This document shows positions 8,293 through 17,425 of a stretch of DNA of 35,775 nt, piece by piece. The notes beneath the pieces are model-generated. The model made no database searches. It was not told the DNA's origin and worked only from the letters and a program-made list of their open reading frames with translations. Position 1 is the first letter of the stretch, and the number at the start of each line of letters is the position of its first letter. Source of the stretch: Alphaproteobacteria bacterium (GTDB taxonomy: Bacteria; Pseudomonadota; Alphaproteobacteria; GCA-2731375); contig JAPYPT010000014.1 of the NCBI GenBank assembly GCA_029937535.1, positions 1 through 35,775 on the forward strand, read 5' to 3'. Made by a program: the position numbers and the translations under genes.

Positions 8293-9644
8293 GTTCCGGC
8301 CACCATCAGCCCATCGATACGCAAGGTCGGTGCGTTGCTGCCGTAGCGGAAGGTCAAATCATTCGCCGGGGTCGTCTCCAAAAACATGTCCTTCAAATTA
8401 CCCGCGATGGTTAATTCGGACACCGCATGGGTCAGTTCGCCATTTTCGATCCAGAAACCGGAGGCGCCCCGGCTATAATCACCGTTGACCCCGTTAACGC
8501 CGAAACCAATGAGTTCGGTGACATACAGGCCGGACGGGATGGCGCCCAGCAGATCCTCCGGGCTGACGGTGCCGGGACGCATATACAGGTTGGTGGTGCT
8601 GGGCGAGGGCGGGCCCGATGTGCCACGGCTGGCGTGCCCCGTGGTCGCCAATTTCAGTTGCCGGGCGGAGGCCGAGTCCATGATCCACGTGGTTAATTCG
8701 CCATCATCCGCCAGCAGCCATTCACGATTGGCCACGCCCTCGCCGTCGAACGGTTTCGAGGACAGGCCGCGCGGCCGATGGGGTTCGTCAACTATGGTGA
8801 CGCCGGATTTGAACACCGGCTTGCCGAGACAGTCTTTGAGAAATGAAGTGCCCCGGGCCACGGCTGCGCCGCTTATGGCGCCAGTAAAATGGCCGAGGAT
8901 CGATCGGGATACGCGCGGGTCGAATATCACCGGCACCTTCTGGCTCTCCGCCTTGCGGGGGTTCAGCCGCTTGACCGCCTGTTCGCCGGCCGTGGTGCCG
9001 ACCTTTGCCGCGGCTTCCAGGTCGGCGCCGTGCCGTGCCGAAGTGAAGTCGTAGTCACGCTCCATCGCCGTGCCCTCGCCCGCGATCACGGAGGCAAAAA
9101 GCGAGTGCGACGAGGTCGCATAGCCGCCCGCGAAACCGCCCGATGTCACCAGGGCGATATTGTTGCGGCCCCAGCCGGCTCCGGCGCTTTCCGAATTGCT
9201 GACTCCTTCGATGGCAAGGGCGGCCGCTTCGGCCTCCGCCGCCAATTCATAGAGGTGGTCCGGGGTCGGCTCCGTTGGGTCGTTGAGGTCCAGATCAGGG
9301 TAATCCCGCGCCAGGCGATCCGGATCGGCCAGGCCGCAATAAATATCATCGGGCATGGCGGCGGCCATGGACAGGCCACGCTGGAGCAATTCCTCCAGGC
9401 TGGAAGGCGATATATCAGTTGAAGATACGATGGCCTGCTTTTTGCCCATGAAGATGCGCAAGCCCAGATCCTTGCTCTCCGAACGCTCCAGGTCCTCGCG
9501 GGCGCCGAGGCGGTAGCTGACTTCCAGCGAGGTGGATTCAAACACCACCGCATCGGCGGCATCGGCACCGCTCCGCGTTGCCTTTGCCACAAGGTCGGAC
9601 AACAGGTCCAAGTCATTGGCCGTATCGGCCGGATTTTGGCTCAT
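8289..9644 (-). CDS. pmbA: PmbA/TldE subunit of the TldD-TldE protease
   Basis: 451-aa PmbA (TldE), the partner that lacks the HEXXH zinc motif of TldD. In characterised bacteria the pair is a peptidase acting on modified peptides and CcdA, known historically as a modulator of DNA gyrase. Support: full-length architecture, the N-terminal region GARE..ERSESKDLGLRIF with VSSTDIS after it, and C-terminal GASGFWIENGELTHAVSELTIAGNLKDM, here cited only as positions near residues 400-430. The start at 9644 (MSQNPAD) is chosen over the longer open frame to 9725 because conservation begins there. It heads the operon with the phosphatase and MFS genes. tldD is not in the window. Confidence 0.9.
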   Translation of the reverse strand: MSQNPADTANDLDLLSDLVAKATRSGADAADAVVFESTSLEVSYRLGAREDLERSESKDLGLRIFMGKKQAIVSSTDISPSSLEELLQRGLSMAAAMPDDIYCGLADPDRLARDYPDLDLNDPTEPTPDHLYELAAEAEAAALAIEGVSNSESAGAGWGRNNIALVTSGGFAGGYATSSHSLFASVIAGEGTAMERDYDFTSARHGADLEAAAKVGTTAGEQAVKRLNPRKAESQKVPVIFDPRVSRSILGHFTGAISGAAVARGTSFLKDCLGKPVFKSGVTIVDEPHRPRGLSSKPFDGEGVANREWLLADDGELTTWIMDSASARQLKLATTGHASRGTSGPPSPSTTNLYMRPGTVSPEDLLGAIPSGLYVTELIGFGVNGVNGDYSRGASGFWIENGELTHAVSELTIAGNLKDMFLETTPANDLTFRYGSNAPTLRIDGLMVAGT

Positions 9645-9779
9645 GCGGTATCTCCGCCGTGCTGAGAGTTCCAATATCGCCTGTATAGGCTTTCCGCGCC
9701 GGCTTTGCGACCGCCCGACCGTCAAAATGCCAAAAAACCTAAAGCACGATACCCGGCGATGATTATTCCGATAGGCGTT

Positions 9780-9938
9780 CTAAAAATCGGAAACGATGCC
9801 TTTGCGCTCCCAGTCGCCATAACGGGTCGGTTCAAGGCCCTTGGGGCCGCCGATCTCCTTGGCGGGTTTTACGGCCTCCGTCGCGTTGTTTGCTTCGTCA
9901 TTTTTCTCTGGTTTCGAATCGGTTGGTTTCGTCGTCAT
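9780..9938 (-). CDS. DUF1674 / SdhAF4-like small protein
   Basis: 52-aa protein beginning MTTKPTDSKPEK and ending in the family signature EIGGPKGLEPTRYGDWERKG, followed by IVSDF. The C-terminal GPxGxEPTRYGDWxxKG block is the hallmark of DUF1674, whose eukaryotic member Sdh8/SdhAF4 helps assemble succinate dehydrogenase flavoprotein. The start is well supported: AGGAGG lies eight bases before the ATG. The N-terminal half is polar, charged and probably disordered. Position beside rsmB, in opposite orientation, is a familiar arrangement in alphaproteobacteria. A role in SdhA flavinylation or assembly is inferred by homology only. Confidence 0.85.
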   Translation of the reverse strand: MTTKPTDSKPEKNDEANNATEAVKPAKEIGGPKGLEPTRYGDWERKGIVSDF

Positions 9939-9976
9939 CGAAGCTGCCTCCTACACGGACCGCCAGGTTATGTTAC

Positions 9977-10080
9977 TAGAGCAGTTCCGAATCTAATGTG
10001 AATCTCGAAGTGATTCTAAATGTTCGGAAAAACTACTCTATTCTTAAAAATGGGAGCATTTCCAATTCGGAAATGCTCTG
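9977..10080. repeat. MITE-like palindromic element, about 104 bp
   Basis: The left end TAGAGCAGTTCCGAAT (9977-9992) and the reverse complement of the right end (10065-10080, ATTCGGAAATGCTCTG) agree at 14 of 16 positions. The right end is itself a 10-bp perfect hairpin (GAGCATTTCC / GGAAATGCTC, loop AATTC). The interior is AT-rich and non-coding. This resembles the short non-autonomous palindromic repeats common between genes in Rhodospirillales. It lies between the divergently transcribed DUF1674 gene and rsmB, so it may also affect their transcripts. Confidence 0.6.
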
Positions 10081-10143
10081 TGTTGTCTTATCCGAATTTA
10101 ACAGCGTCCGTGAACCGGCGCCAGTGGTTGGAATATTATTGGA

Positions 10144-11439
10144 ATGAGCGATACAGGTCATCAATCGCGGTCCGCCGCCATGAGGCTTTTGCACCGGGTT
10201 TTGGATCGTGGACAGATGCTCGACCTGGCCTTGGCCGACGAATTGGAAACGGCTGGGCGGATGAGCGGCTTGGCGCCACGGGACCGGGCCTTCACGAGAT
10301 TATTGGTGGCCACCGTTTTGCGCCGCATGGGGCAGATTGACGATGCCATCGACCGCTGTCTGGATCGTCCCTTGAACAAATCGGCCAAGCCGGCGCGCAA
10401 TGCCCTGCGCCTGGCGGCTGCCCAAACCATGTTTCTCGGCACCCCGGACCATGCGGTCGCCGACGGTGCCGTGCGCCTGATGGGATCGCGGCAGCGGCAT
10501 TTGAGCGGCCTGGTCAATGCGGTGGCCCGGCGCCTGATTCGCGAAAAAGCGTCGATTTTGCCAACGCAGGATGAAATCGCCCTGAACTGCCCGGGTTGGC
10601 TGAGAGACGTTTGGTCCAAGGCCTATGGCGAAGAGGCGACCAAGAACATGATCGCGGAAATGCTGTCCGAGCCACCGTTGGACCTGACGCTGAAGGGCAA
10701 AAACGGCGATTGGGCAGGGAAACTGGACGCGGAAATACTCTCGACGGGGTCACTGCGCCGCCCGTCGGGGGGCATCATCCAGGCGTTGCCTGGCTTCGAG
10801 GAGGGGGAATGGTGGGTCCAGGATGTGGCCGCGGCCTTGCCCATCGCCCTGTTCGGCGATGTGGCGGGGCGGGCGGTGTTGGACCTGTGCGCGGCACCGG
10901 GTGGGAAAACCGCTCAACTGGCGGCCTTGGGTGCGCGTGTAACGGCGATCGACAATGTGCCGAAACGCCTGGCGTTATTGCAAGCCAACCTGGACCGGTT
11001 GCACTTACAGGCGGAGACTATTGCTGGCGATATCCTGTCGTGGCGGCCGTCCGCGCCGTTTGAGAGGATACTTCTGGATGCACCGTGCAGTGCGACGGGC
11101 ACCATTCGCCGGCACCCTGATATCTGGCGTCTGCGCACCGCCGCCGAGGTGGCCAAGGCGGCGGAACTGCAGGACCGGATGCTGGGCGCCAGCGTGGATA
11201 TGCTGGCGCCGGGCGGAATATTGATATTTTGCACATGTTCCCTGCAGCCGGAAGAGGGCGAGCAGCGGATCGAGGCCCTGTTGGCATCCGGCGCGCCGGT
11301 CCATCGGGCCCCGATCACGGGCACGGAGCTTTTCGGGCTTGATGAACTGATTTCCAACTCGGGCGACATGCGAACCTTGCCGCATTTTCACGGTGGCATG
11401 GATGGATTTTTTGCCTGCCGCCTGGTTCGTGATGGCTGA
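10144..11439 (+). CDS. rsmB: 16S rRNA m5C967 methyltransferase RsmB
   Basis: 431 aa. Residues about 8-135 form a NusB-like RNA-binding domain ([20 protein letters not shown]). Residues about 150-431 form the Rossmann methyltransferase: SAM motif [10 protein letters not shown] (247-256), DAPCSATGT with C315, and the nucleophile motif [10 protein letters not shown] with C365. These two cysteines are the release and catalytic cysteines of RNA m5C methyltransferases. It acts on helix 31 of 16S rRNA. Start ATG with a weak GGA upstream; the NusB domain begins promptly, supporting it. rpe follows after 46 bp on the same strand. Confidence 0.93.
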   Translation: MSDTGHQSRSAAMRLLHRVLDRGQMLDLALADELETAGRMSGLAPRDRAFTRLLVATVLRRMGQIDDAIDRCLDRPLNKSAKPARNALRLAAAQTMFLGTPDHAVADGAVRLMGSRQRHLSGLVNAVARRLIREKASILPTQDEIALNCPGWLRDVWSKAYGEEATKNMIAEMLSEPPLDLTLKGKNGDWAGKLDAEILSTGSLRRPSGGIIQALPGFEEGEWWVQDVAAALPIALFGDVAGRAVLDLCAAPGGKTAQLAALGARVTAIDNVPKRLALLQANLDRLHLQAETIAGDILSWRPSAPFERILLDAPCSATGTIRRHPDIWRLRTAAEVAKAAELQDRMLGASVDMLAPGGILIFCTCSLQPEEGEQRIEALLASGAPVHRAPITGTELFGLDELISNSGDMRTLPHFHGGMDGFFACRLVRDG

Positions 11440-11485
11440 TGTGCTCCAGCTTGCGGCTGGACAGGCAAACTGCTACCTAGCCGCC

Positions 11486-12154
11486 ATGCAACAAACCACC
11501 CGTATCGCGCCCTCCATCCTCTCCGCCGATTTTGCCGCGTTGGGCGATGAGGTCCGGGCGGTGAGCGCCGCCGGCGCCGATTACATCCATATTGACGTCA
11601 TGGATGGCCATTTCGTGCCGAATTTGACCATAGGGCCGGCCGTGGTCGCCGCCCTTCGCCCGCACAGCGAACTGCCGTTCGATGTGCATCTGATGATCAG
11701 CCCGGTTGATCCCTATATCCCGGATTTCATTGCCGCGGGTGGAGATATCATCACGGTCCATGCGGAGGCCGGCGCGCATTTGCACCGCACCGTCCAATTG
11801 ATCAAGGGTCTGGGTGCACGGGCGGGTTTGGCCCTGAACCCGGGGACCCCGGTTTCGGCTGTCGAGCCGTTGTTGGACAATCTGGATCTTGTCCTGGTGA
11901 TGAGCGTTAATCCCGGCTTTGGCGGCCAATCCTTTATAACCGGACAGTTGGAGAAGATCCGCCAACTGCGGACGCTCATTGATGCGACCGGGCGGACAAT
12001 TGATCTGCAAGTCGATGGCGGCATCAATAAGGTCAATGCAGCCGACGCCATCGCGGCGGGCGCGGATGTATTGGTGGCCGGCACGGCGACATTTTCCGGT
12101 GGCGCCGAAAACTATGCGGCCAATATCAGCGCATTGCGGGCCGGTTCGTCGTAG
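11486..12154 (+). CDS. rpe: Ribulose-phosphate 3-epimerase
   Basis: 222-aa TIM-barrel enzyme interconverting ribulose-5-phosphate and xylulose-5-phosphate in the pentose phosphate and, if present, Calvin cycles. Motifs in order: [31 protein letters not shown] (metal His and Asp), [32 protein letters not shown] (catalytic Asp) and [10 protein letters not shown] phosphate loop. The ATG at 11486 ([10 protein letters not shown]) gives the standard N-terminus; a longer open frame from 11393 overlaps rsmB and is not used. It forms a run with rsmB and the heparinase-like gene. Confidence 0.95.
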   Translation: MQQTTRIAPSILSADFAALGDEVRAVSAAGADYIHIDVMDGHFVPNLTIGPAVVAALRPHSELPFDVHLMISPVDPYIPDFIAAGGDIITVHAEAGAHLHRTVQLIKGLGARAGLALNPGTPVSAVEPLLDNLDLVLVMSVNPGFGGQSFITGQLEKIRQLRTLIDATGRTIDLQVDGGINKVNAADAIAAGADVLVAGTATFSGGAENYAANISALRAGSS

Positions 12155-12174
12155 CGGCGGGACCACGTATTGAT

Positions 12175-13824
12175 ATGAACGATAGCTGGAGGCGGCTAAA
12201 GAACGCTGGTTATCGAACCCGGCTCTACCGCTATACCTTGGAGCGGCGCCAGATTGAAAATCTGGCATTCCTGCCCCGGGACCCATGGCCCGGCGATACG
12301 GATCGGGCGAATGAGTTGTTTCAGGGCCGGTACCGGTTCGCTGGGCGCGAAGCAAGCGCGCCGAACCAGCCGCCATGGCGGTTGCGGCCGGATGATCCGG
12401 AATGGCTGGCGGAATTACACGGGTTTGAATGGCTGCGTCATTTCGCGGCTTCAGGCGGCGATACAGCCCACGCCCTGGCCCGCCGGTTGGTTCGATCCTG
12501 GATAGATTTATGCGGGGATATCGATCCCGTCACCTGGGCGCCGGGTGTCGTTGGCCAGCGGTTAACGTCCTGGTTGGGACATGGACGTTTTTTGCTGCAG
12601 GATGGGGATAAAGTATTTGCCGAGGCTTATCTCAACTCCATAGCCTTCCAATGGCAGCACCTGCAGCGAACAGCGGGCGATGCCGCGTTCGGCGCCGACC
12701 AGTTGTCGGCGTTGCTTGGTCTTGTCTATGGCGCCATGGCCCTGCCCGGCGAAAACGATGCCGTGGAGAAGTATTTGCGGCAGACCGAGGCGCTGATCGG
12801 ACTTCTCATTCTACCCGACGGCGGCTATGCCAGCCGGGCGCCATCCGATCTGCTCCTGACATTGAGCCGATTGATCGTTCTGCGCGACGCCATCAACGAT
12901 CGCGGGACCGCTATGCCCCAATGGTTGCACGATACCATCACACTTATGGTGCCCCAGCTAAGAGGATTGCGCCACGGCGATGGTGGCCTGGCATTATTCA
13001 ACGGCGGCTTCGAAGAAGACCGCGAGAGTGTCGAATTTGCGCTGAAACTGGCCGGTGTGAAGGGTGAGGCATTGCTCTGTGCGACACAGTCGGGATTCCA
13101 GCGCCTGACAGCCGGTAGCGCCATTTTGCTCGCCGAAACCGGCGCCCCGCCTTCCGGTCCCATGGGACAAACCGCCCATGCGGGTGGCGGCGGGTTCGAG
13201 TTGTCCATTGGCAAACATCGTTTGGTGGTCAACTGCGGCAGTGGACGGCACCGCAAAAATGATTGGGCGGAGGCGGCCCGGGCCACGGCTGCCCATTCAA
13301 CCCTGCATGTTGGCAACGCCAATGCCTGGCCGATTGCTTCCGATGGCGGGTTTGGACCCGATCCGGCGCGGCTGCATTGCCGGCGTCATGAAGATGACCT
13401 CGGCAACATTTGGCTGGATTTGCATCATGACGGATATCGCCAGCGTTTTGGGCTGACGCACCGCCGCAGACTGTATCTTGATGTCTCGGGGGAGGATATT
13501 CGGGGCGAAGACTGCCTGGAGGCGGATGGTTCCCAGGACGCCGCCGGGAGCGCCGCCATGGACGCCGGGGGCAAGGACGTCGTGGTACGGTTTCATCTGC
13601 ATCCGGACGTCAAGGCTTCCGCGCTGCACGGCGGTTCCGCCGTTCTGTTGCGCCTAGGCGATGGCCAGGGCTGGAGGTTCCGCGCCAGTGGCGCCGAAAT
13701 CACCATGGAAGACAGTGTTTATTTGGGACGCAGCGACCGGGTCCGACGCAGCCAGCAAATTGTTTTAACGACCAACAATGATGGTGGCGGCACGTTGATC
13801 AAGTGGGCCTTCCAACAGGTCTAG
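12175..13824 (+). CDS. Heparinase II/III-like protein
   Basis: 549-aa protein of the heparinase II/III family. The N-terminal two thirds (about 60-320) is alpha-helical (EWLRHFAASGGDTAHALARR, GVVGQRLTSWLGHGRFLL), like the alginate-lyase toroid. The C-terminal part (about 335-545) is beta-rich and repetitive (GGGGFELSIG, HDGYRQRFGLTHRRRLYLDVSGE), like the heparinase II/III C-terminal domain. No signal peptide is visible. This protein sits next to rsmB/rpe in many alphaproteobacteria, where its substrate remains undefined; a polysaccharide-lyase role is inferred from fold only. It starts 20 bp after rpe and ends overlapping the convergent rpiA stop by 4 bp. Confidence 0.85.
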   Translation: MNDSWRRLKNAGYRTRLYRYTLERRQIENLAFLPRDPWPGDTDRANELFQGRYRFAGREASAPNQPPWRLRPDDPEWLAELHGFEWLRHFAASGGDTAHALARRLVRSWIDLCGDIDPVTWAPGVVGQRLTSWLGHGRFLLQDGDKVFAEAYLNSIAFQWQHLQRTAGDAAFGADQLSALLGLVYGAMALPGENDAVEKYLRQTEALIGLLILPDGGYASRAPSDLLLTLSRLIVLRDAINDRGTAMPQWLHDTITLMVPQLRGLRHGDGGLALFNGGFEEDRESVEFALKLAGVKGEALLCATQSGFQRLTAGSAILLAETGAPPSGPMGQTAHAGGGGFELSIGKHRLVVNCGSGRHRKNDWAEAARATAAHSTLHVGNANAWPIASDGGFGPDPARLHCRRHEDDLGNIWLDLHHDGYRQRFGLTHRRRLYLDVSGEDIRGEDCLEADGSQDAAGSAAMDAGGKDVVVRFHLHPDVKASALHGGSAVLLRLGDGQGWRFRASGAEITMEDSVYLGRSDRVRRSQQIVLTTNNDGGGTLIKWAFQQV

Positions 13825-14498
13825 CCTGTGATGATCGTCAGTTGGTCCCCGGACCCCATTAGTATCCGTTCGGCCATGCCGCAAAACAGGCCGTGTTCGA
13901 CCACGCCTGGCCAGGTCGAAATATCTCCGGCCAGCCTGGCTGGTTCGGAAATCGTGGGCCCGAAATCTCCATCGAGGATCCAATGACCTTCGTCGGTTCG
14001 GAACGGCGCGCCCTCCGCATCAAGACGCAAGGTGACGGCCGCGCCCAAATCCGTAAGGCGCTGGACTATAGGTTGCCGCGCCATGGGAATGATCTCGACC
14101 GGCAGCGGAAAGGCACCCAAAACATCAACCTGTTTGCTGCCATCGGCGATGATGACGAAACGTTTCGCGGCGCCGGCGACGATTTTTTCCCGCAACAGCG
14201 CCCCGCCGCCGCCCTTTATCAAATTCAAGGCACCGTCGAACTCGTCCGTCCCATCCACCGCTAAATCCAGGACGGGTGTATCATCCAGGGTGGTCAGGGA
14301 AATTCCCAACCGGCGGCACAGGGCGGCGCTACGATCCGATGTTGCGATCCCCGATACCGACAATCCGGCATGCACTTTTTGCCCCAACAGTTCAATGAAA
14401 TATTCCGCCGTGGATCCGGTGCCGATGCCTAGTGTCATGCCGTCCTCGACCAATTCGACCGCCGCCGCCGCCGCCACTCGTTTCGCTTTTTCACTCAT
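13821..14498 (-). CDS. rpiA: Ribose-5-phosphate isomerase A
   Basis: 225-aa RpiA, interconverting ribose-5-phosphate and ribulose-5-phosphate. Motifs: LGIGTGSTAEYFIELLG (phosphate and substrate loop), ATSDRSAALCRRLGI, AVDGTDEFD, IKGGGGALLREKI with the catalytic Glu, and ADGSKQV. A GTG two codons upstream (14504) is an alternative start; the ATG at 14498 (MSEKAKRVAA) gives the usual N-terminus. It is convergent with the heparinase-like gene and divergent from yciB. Together with rpe it supplies both pentose-phosphate isomerisation steps within about 3 kb. Confidence 0.95.
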   Translation of the reverse strand: MSEKAKRVAAAAAVELVEDGMTLGIGTGSTAEYFIELLGQKVHAGLSVSGIATSDRSAALCRRLGISLTTLDDTPVLDLAVDGTDEFDGALNLIKGGGGALLREKIVAGAAKRFVIIADGSKQVDVLGAFPLPVEIIPMARQPIVQRLTDLGAAVTLRLDAEGAPFRTDEGHWILDGDFGPTISEPARLAGDISTWPGVVEHGLFCGMAERILMGSGDQLTIITG

Positions 14499-14570
14499 CC
14501 CCACAACCCTTTTTTCCCGACCTTCGTCTGGATCATTTCAGTTCCCCGCGATCCAGGTTATACGTTCGCC

Positions 14571-15149
14571 ATGTCAAATTCCGTAAACAACGCTTCGACG
14601 ACCAATCCCGTGCTCAAACTCGCTTTGGAGATCGGGCCATTGGTGCTGTTTTTTGTCGCCAACGCCCGGGCCGGCATTTTCTGGGCGACCGGTATATTCA
14701 TGATCGCGATCTTTCTTTCCTTGTCGATCACCTGGATGCTGGAGCGGCGATTGCCGACATTGCCTCTGGTGACCGGCCTGTTTGTTCTGGTATTCGGCGG
14801 CTTGACCCTGATTCTTCAAGATGAACTATTCATCAAGCTGAAACCGACCATCGTCAACACTTTGTTCGCCGTCATCCTGTTTGCCGGATTGTTCTGGGGC
14901 AAATCTTTCCTGAAGAGCGTTATGGGCAGCATGTTTTCCATGACGGACCGGGGTTGGCGAATTTTGACATTTCGCTGGGCACTGTTTTTTATCCTGCTGG
15001 CGGTCTTGAATGAAATCGTCTGGCGCAATACGACGACCGATAATTGGGTGAGTTTCAAGGTCTTTGGCATTATGCCCCTTACGCTTATCTTTTCCCTTAT
15101 GCAGTTGCCGACCATGAACCGCCATCGATTGCCCGAGGACGAGGGTTGA
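14571..15149 (+). CDS. yciB: YciB/IspZ-family inner-membrane septation protein
   Basis: 192-aa integral membrane protein with about five hydrophobic segments. Family landmarks: LALEIGPLVLFFVANARAG near the N-terminus, FAGLFWGKSFLK and LFFILLAVLNEIVWR in the middle, and FKVFGIMPLTLIFSL near the end. YciB homologues are linked to cell-envelope synthesis and septation. The stop overlaps the ccmA start by one base (TGATG), implying translational coupling with the ccm operon, an arrangement recurrent in alphaproteobacteria. Confidence 0.92.
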   Translation: MSNSVNNASTTNPVLKLALEIGPLVLFFVANARAGIFWATGIFMIAIFLSLSITWMLERRLPTLPLVTGLFVLVFGGLTLILQDELFIKLKPTIVNTLFAVILFAGLFWGKSFLKSVMGSMFSMTDRGWRILTFRWALFFILLAVLNEIVWRNTTTDNWVSFKVFGIMPLTLIFSLMQLPTMNRHRLPEDEG

Positions 15150-15757
15150 TGTTCGAGGGGCGCGGCATTGCCTGTGAACGGGGTGAGCGCCGGGTATTTT
15201 CCAACCTCGATTTCTCCCTCGCGCCAGGCCAAGCGGTCGTCCTACGGGGCCCGAATGGTTGCGGAAAGACCAGTCTGTTGCGAATCGTGGCGACCTTGTT
15301 ACGGGCCGTGGACGGTCAATTAATCTGGGATGGCGTCGATATCTCGGAAGATGTTGAAGAACACCGCGCCCGACTGCATTTCATTGGCCATCAGGATGCG
15401 GTCAAGGGCGCGCTTACCGTGCGTGAGAATGTTGCCATTTGGGCGCAAGTCAGGGGTGAGACGAACGACCGCATCGATGCGGCATTATCAGCCTTCGAAA
15501 TATCCCATCTGGCCGATACCCCGGCGCAATATCTCTCCGCCGGCCAACACCGGCGTACGGCCCTGGCGCGGTTGGTGGCCTCCTCGGCCGCATTGTGGCT
15601 GCTGGACGAGCCCACGGTCTCTCTCGATGCCGATGGCACGAAATGTCTGCAACGGGTGATCGCCGATCATCGCGCCGCCCGCGGCATGGTTATGGCCGCG
15701 ACCCACATTGAATTGGGTCTGGATGACGCCGAACTGCTGGAAATGAAGCCGCGATGA
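15149..15757 (+). CDS. ccmA: Heme exporter ATPase CcmA
   Basis: 202-aa ABC ATPase of the CcmABCD complex that releases holo-CcmE during cytochrome c maturation. Walker A GPNGCGKT (34-41), signature LSAGQHRRTALARL (129-142), Walker B WLLDEP (150-155) followed by the D-loop SLD. Short length and the LSAGQ(H/K)RR signature are typical of CcmA. The ATG at 15149 is fused to the yciB stop; a longer open frame from 15044 lies inside yciB and is rejected. ccmB starts 7 bp downstream. Confidence 0.95.
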   Translation: MFEGRGIACERGERRVFSNLDFSLAPGQAVVLRGPNGCGKTSLLRIVATLLRAVDGQLIWDGVDISEDVEEHRARLHFIGHQDAVKGALTVRENVAIWAQVRGETNDRIDAALSAFEISHLADTPAQYLSAGQHRRTALARLVASSAALWLLDEPTVSLDADGTKCLQRVIADHRAARGMVMAATHIELGLDDAELLEMKPR

Positions 15758-15764
15758 GGCCGCA

Positions 15765-16430
15765 ATGAAACGGCTGATCGCGGTCACCACGCGTGATCTG
15801 CGCCTTGCCGTACGCCAGGGCGGGGCGACATTTCTGGCCCTGGTTTTTTTCGTACTCACGGTGACGCTATTCCCCCTCGGCATCGGACCGGAGCCGACGG
15901 TCTTGGCGCGCGTGGCACCCGGCGTCTTGTGGGTTGCCGCATTGCTGGCCGCGATGCTGTCGCTGGATCGGCTGTTTCAGGCTGATTTTGAAGATGGCAG
16001 TCTCGAGCAACTGGCCCTGTCCGGATTGCCCATGGGCGGCATGGTTTTCGCCAAAATTGTTGCCCACTGGCTGACCACGGGCTTGCCGTTACTGCTGGCA
16101 TCGCCGATTCTGGCGGTGTTGTTGAATATGAATGAAGAAGGCTTTGCCGCGCTGATGTTGACCATGTTGATCGGCACCCCGGCGCTGAGCTTGATCGGTG
16201 CGATCGGCGCGGCCTTGACCCTGACCGTGCGGCGCGGCGGCGTCTTGCTGTCGTTATTGGTTTTGCCTCTGTATATCCCGGTGTTGATTTTTGGCGTTTC
16301 CGCGATTGACGCGGCGGTCCACGGACTGAATGCCAAGCCGCATTTGTTGTTGTTGGGCGCGCTGACACTGGCGTGTCTGCCGCTATGCCCCTGGGCGGCG
16401 TCGGCGGCGGTAAAGTTATCCCTGGAATAA
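15765..16430 (+). CDS. ccmB: Heme exporter permease CcmB
   Basis: 221-aa membrane protein with about six transmembrane helices, the membrane partner of CcmA. Typical elements: TTRDLRLAVRQGG at the start, FFVLTVTLFPLGIGPEP, LLAAMLSLDRLFQADFEDGSLEQL and LVLPLYIPVLIFG. Genes ccmA and ccmB are 7 bp apart. It is followed by an 84-bp gap before ccmC, the largest in this operon, in which no clear promoter was recognised. Confidence 0.95.
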   Translation: MKRLIAVTTRDLRLAVRQGGATFLALVFFVLTVTLFPLGIGPEPTVLARVAPGVLWVAALLAAMLSLDRLFQADFEDGSLEQLALSGLPMGGMVFAKIVAHWLTTGLPLLLASPILAVLLNMNEEGFAALMLTMLIGTPALSLIGAIGAALTLTVRRGGVLLSLLVLPLYIPVLIFGVSAIDAAVHGLNAKPHLLLLGALTLACLPLCPWAASAAVKLSLE

Positions 16431-16514
16431 GGAATTTGCACCTCAACTTGCCGCGACAATATGTTACTGCCCAAGCGCTTGCGCCCATGACACGGGGGGG
16501 CTAAACCTCAGCCT

Positions 16515-17240
16515 ATGTCGATGCACTATTTTGCCAATCCGACGCGCTTCACGCGCCTTGCCGGCCGCATTCAACCTTGGGCGGGGGGGCTTTCGGCTGT
16601 GTTGCTGGCCGTGGGCTTGTACCTCGCGTTGGTGGCCGCGCCGGCGGACTATCAGCAGGGCGATACGGTACGCATTATGTTTGTGCATGTGCCTTCCGCC
16701 TGGATGGCGATGTTCTGTTATTCCTTCCTGGCGGTGGCAAGCGCGGTGGCGCTCATCTGGAAACACCCATTGGCGGATTTGGCGGCCAAAGCCTCGGCTC
16801 CGATCGGTGCTGGCTTCACCTTTCTGGCATTGGTTACCGGCTCGCTCTGGGGCAAGCCCATGTGGGGAACCTGGTGGGTCTGGGATGCCCGGCTGACGTC
16901 GGTGTTGATCCTGCTGTTTCTCTATCTCGGCTACATGGCATTGTGGCAGGCCATAGAAGATAGCCAGAAGGCGGCCAAGGCGGCGGCGGTTCTGGCTCTG
17001 GTGGGCGCCGTTAATGTGCCGATCATCAAGTTTTCAGTGGATTGGTGGAATACTCTGCACCAACCGGCAAGCGTATTGCGCATGGATGGCCCGGCAATCC
17101 ATCCTTCCATGCTTTGGCCGCTTTTGATCATGGCCCTGGCCTTCCAGGCCTATTTCGTCGCCTTGCTGCTCGCACGCATTCGCATGGAGCTGAATTTGCG
17201 GCGTATTCGGGCGCTGCGTCTGGCGGAGCGGGCAAGCTAA
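16515..17240 (+). CDS. ccmC: Heme handling protein CcmC
   Basis: 241-aa membrane protein with six helices that loads heme onto CcmE. The tryptophan-rich WWD heme-binding motif is GTWWVWDARLTS (about residues 118-130). Conserved external histidines flank it (FVHVPSAWM and the later WWNTLHQPAS). Length fits the family. Stop and ccmD start overlap (TAATG). Confidence 0.96.
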   Translation: MSMHYFANPTRFTRLAGRIQPWAGGLSAVLLAVGLYLALVAAPADYQQGDTVRIMFVHVPSAWMAMFCYSFLAVASAVALIWKHPLADLAAKASAPIGAGFTFLALVTGSLWGKPMWGTWWVWDARLTSVLILLFLYLGYMALWQAIEDSQKAAKAAAVLALVGAVNVPIIKFSVDWWNTLHQPASVLRMDGPAIHPSMLWPLLIMALAFQAYFVALLLARIRMELNLRRIRALRLAERAS

Positions 17241-17425
17241 TGGAAAGTTTCATGCAGTTCGCGGAAATGGGGGGGTATGGCGGTTATGTCTGGCCGGCTT
17301 TCGGAATTGTCTTGGCTGTCATGTTGTTTATGTGGATCGCCGGCATGAGGGGCTGGCGTAAATCAGAGCAGGTCTTGGCGTCGTTGCGCAGCAGCCGCCG
17401 GCAACGGGAGGATATCTCGGAATGA
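17240..17425 (+). CDS. ccmD: Heme exporter accessory protein CcmD
   Basis: 61-aa single-pass membrane protein. An N-terminal segment [20 protein letters not shown] is followed by one hydrophobic helix (about 19-35) and a basic, helical cytoplasmic tail ([20 protein letters not shown]). This is the standard CcmD plan; CcmD helps release holo-CcmE from CcmABC. The start ATG overlaps the ccmC stop by one base and the end overlaps ccmE by 4 bp. Confidence 0.93.
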   Translation: MESFMQFAEMGGYGGYVWPAFGIVLAVMLFMWIAGMRGWRKSEQVLASLRSSRRQREDISE

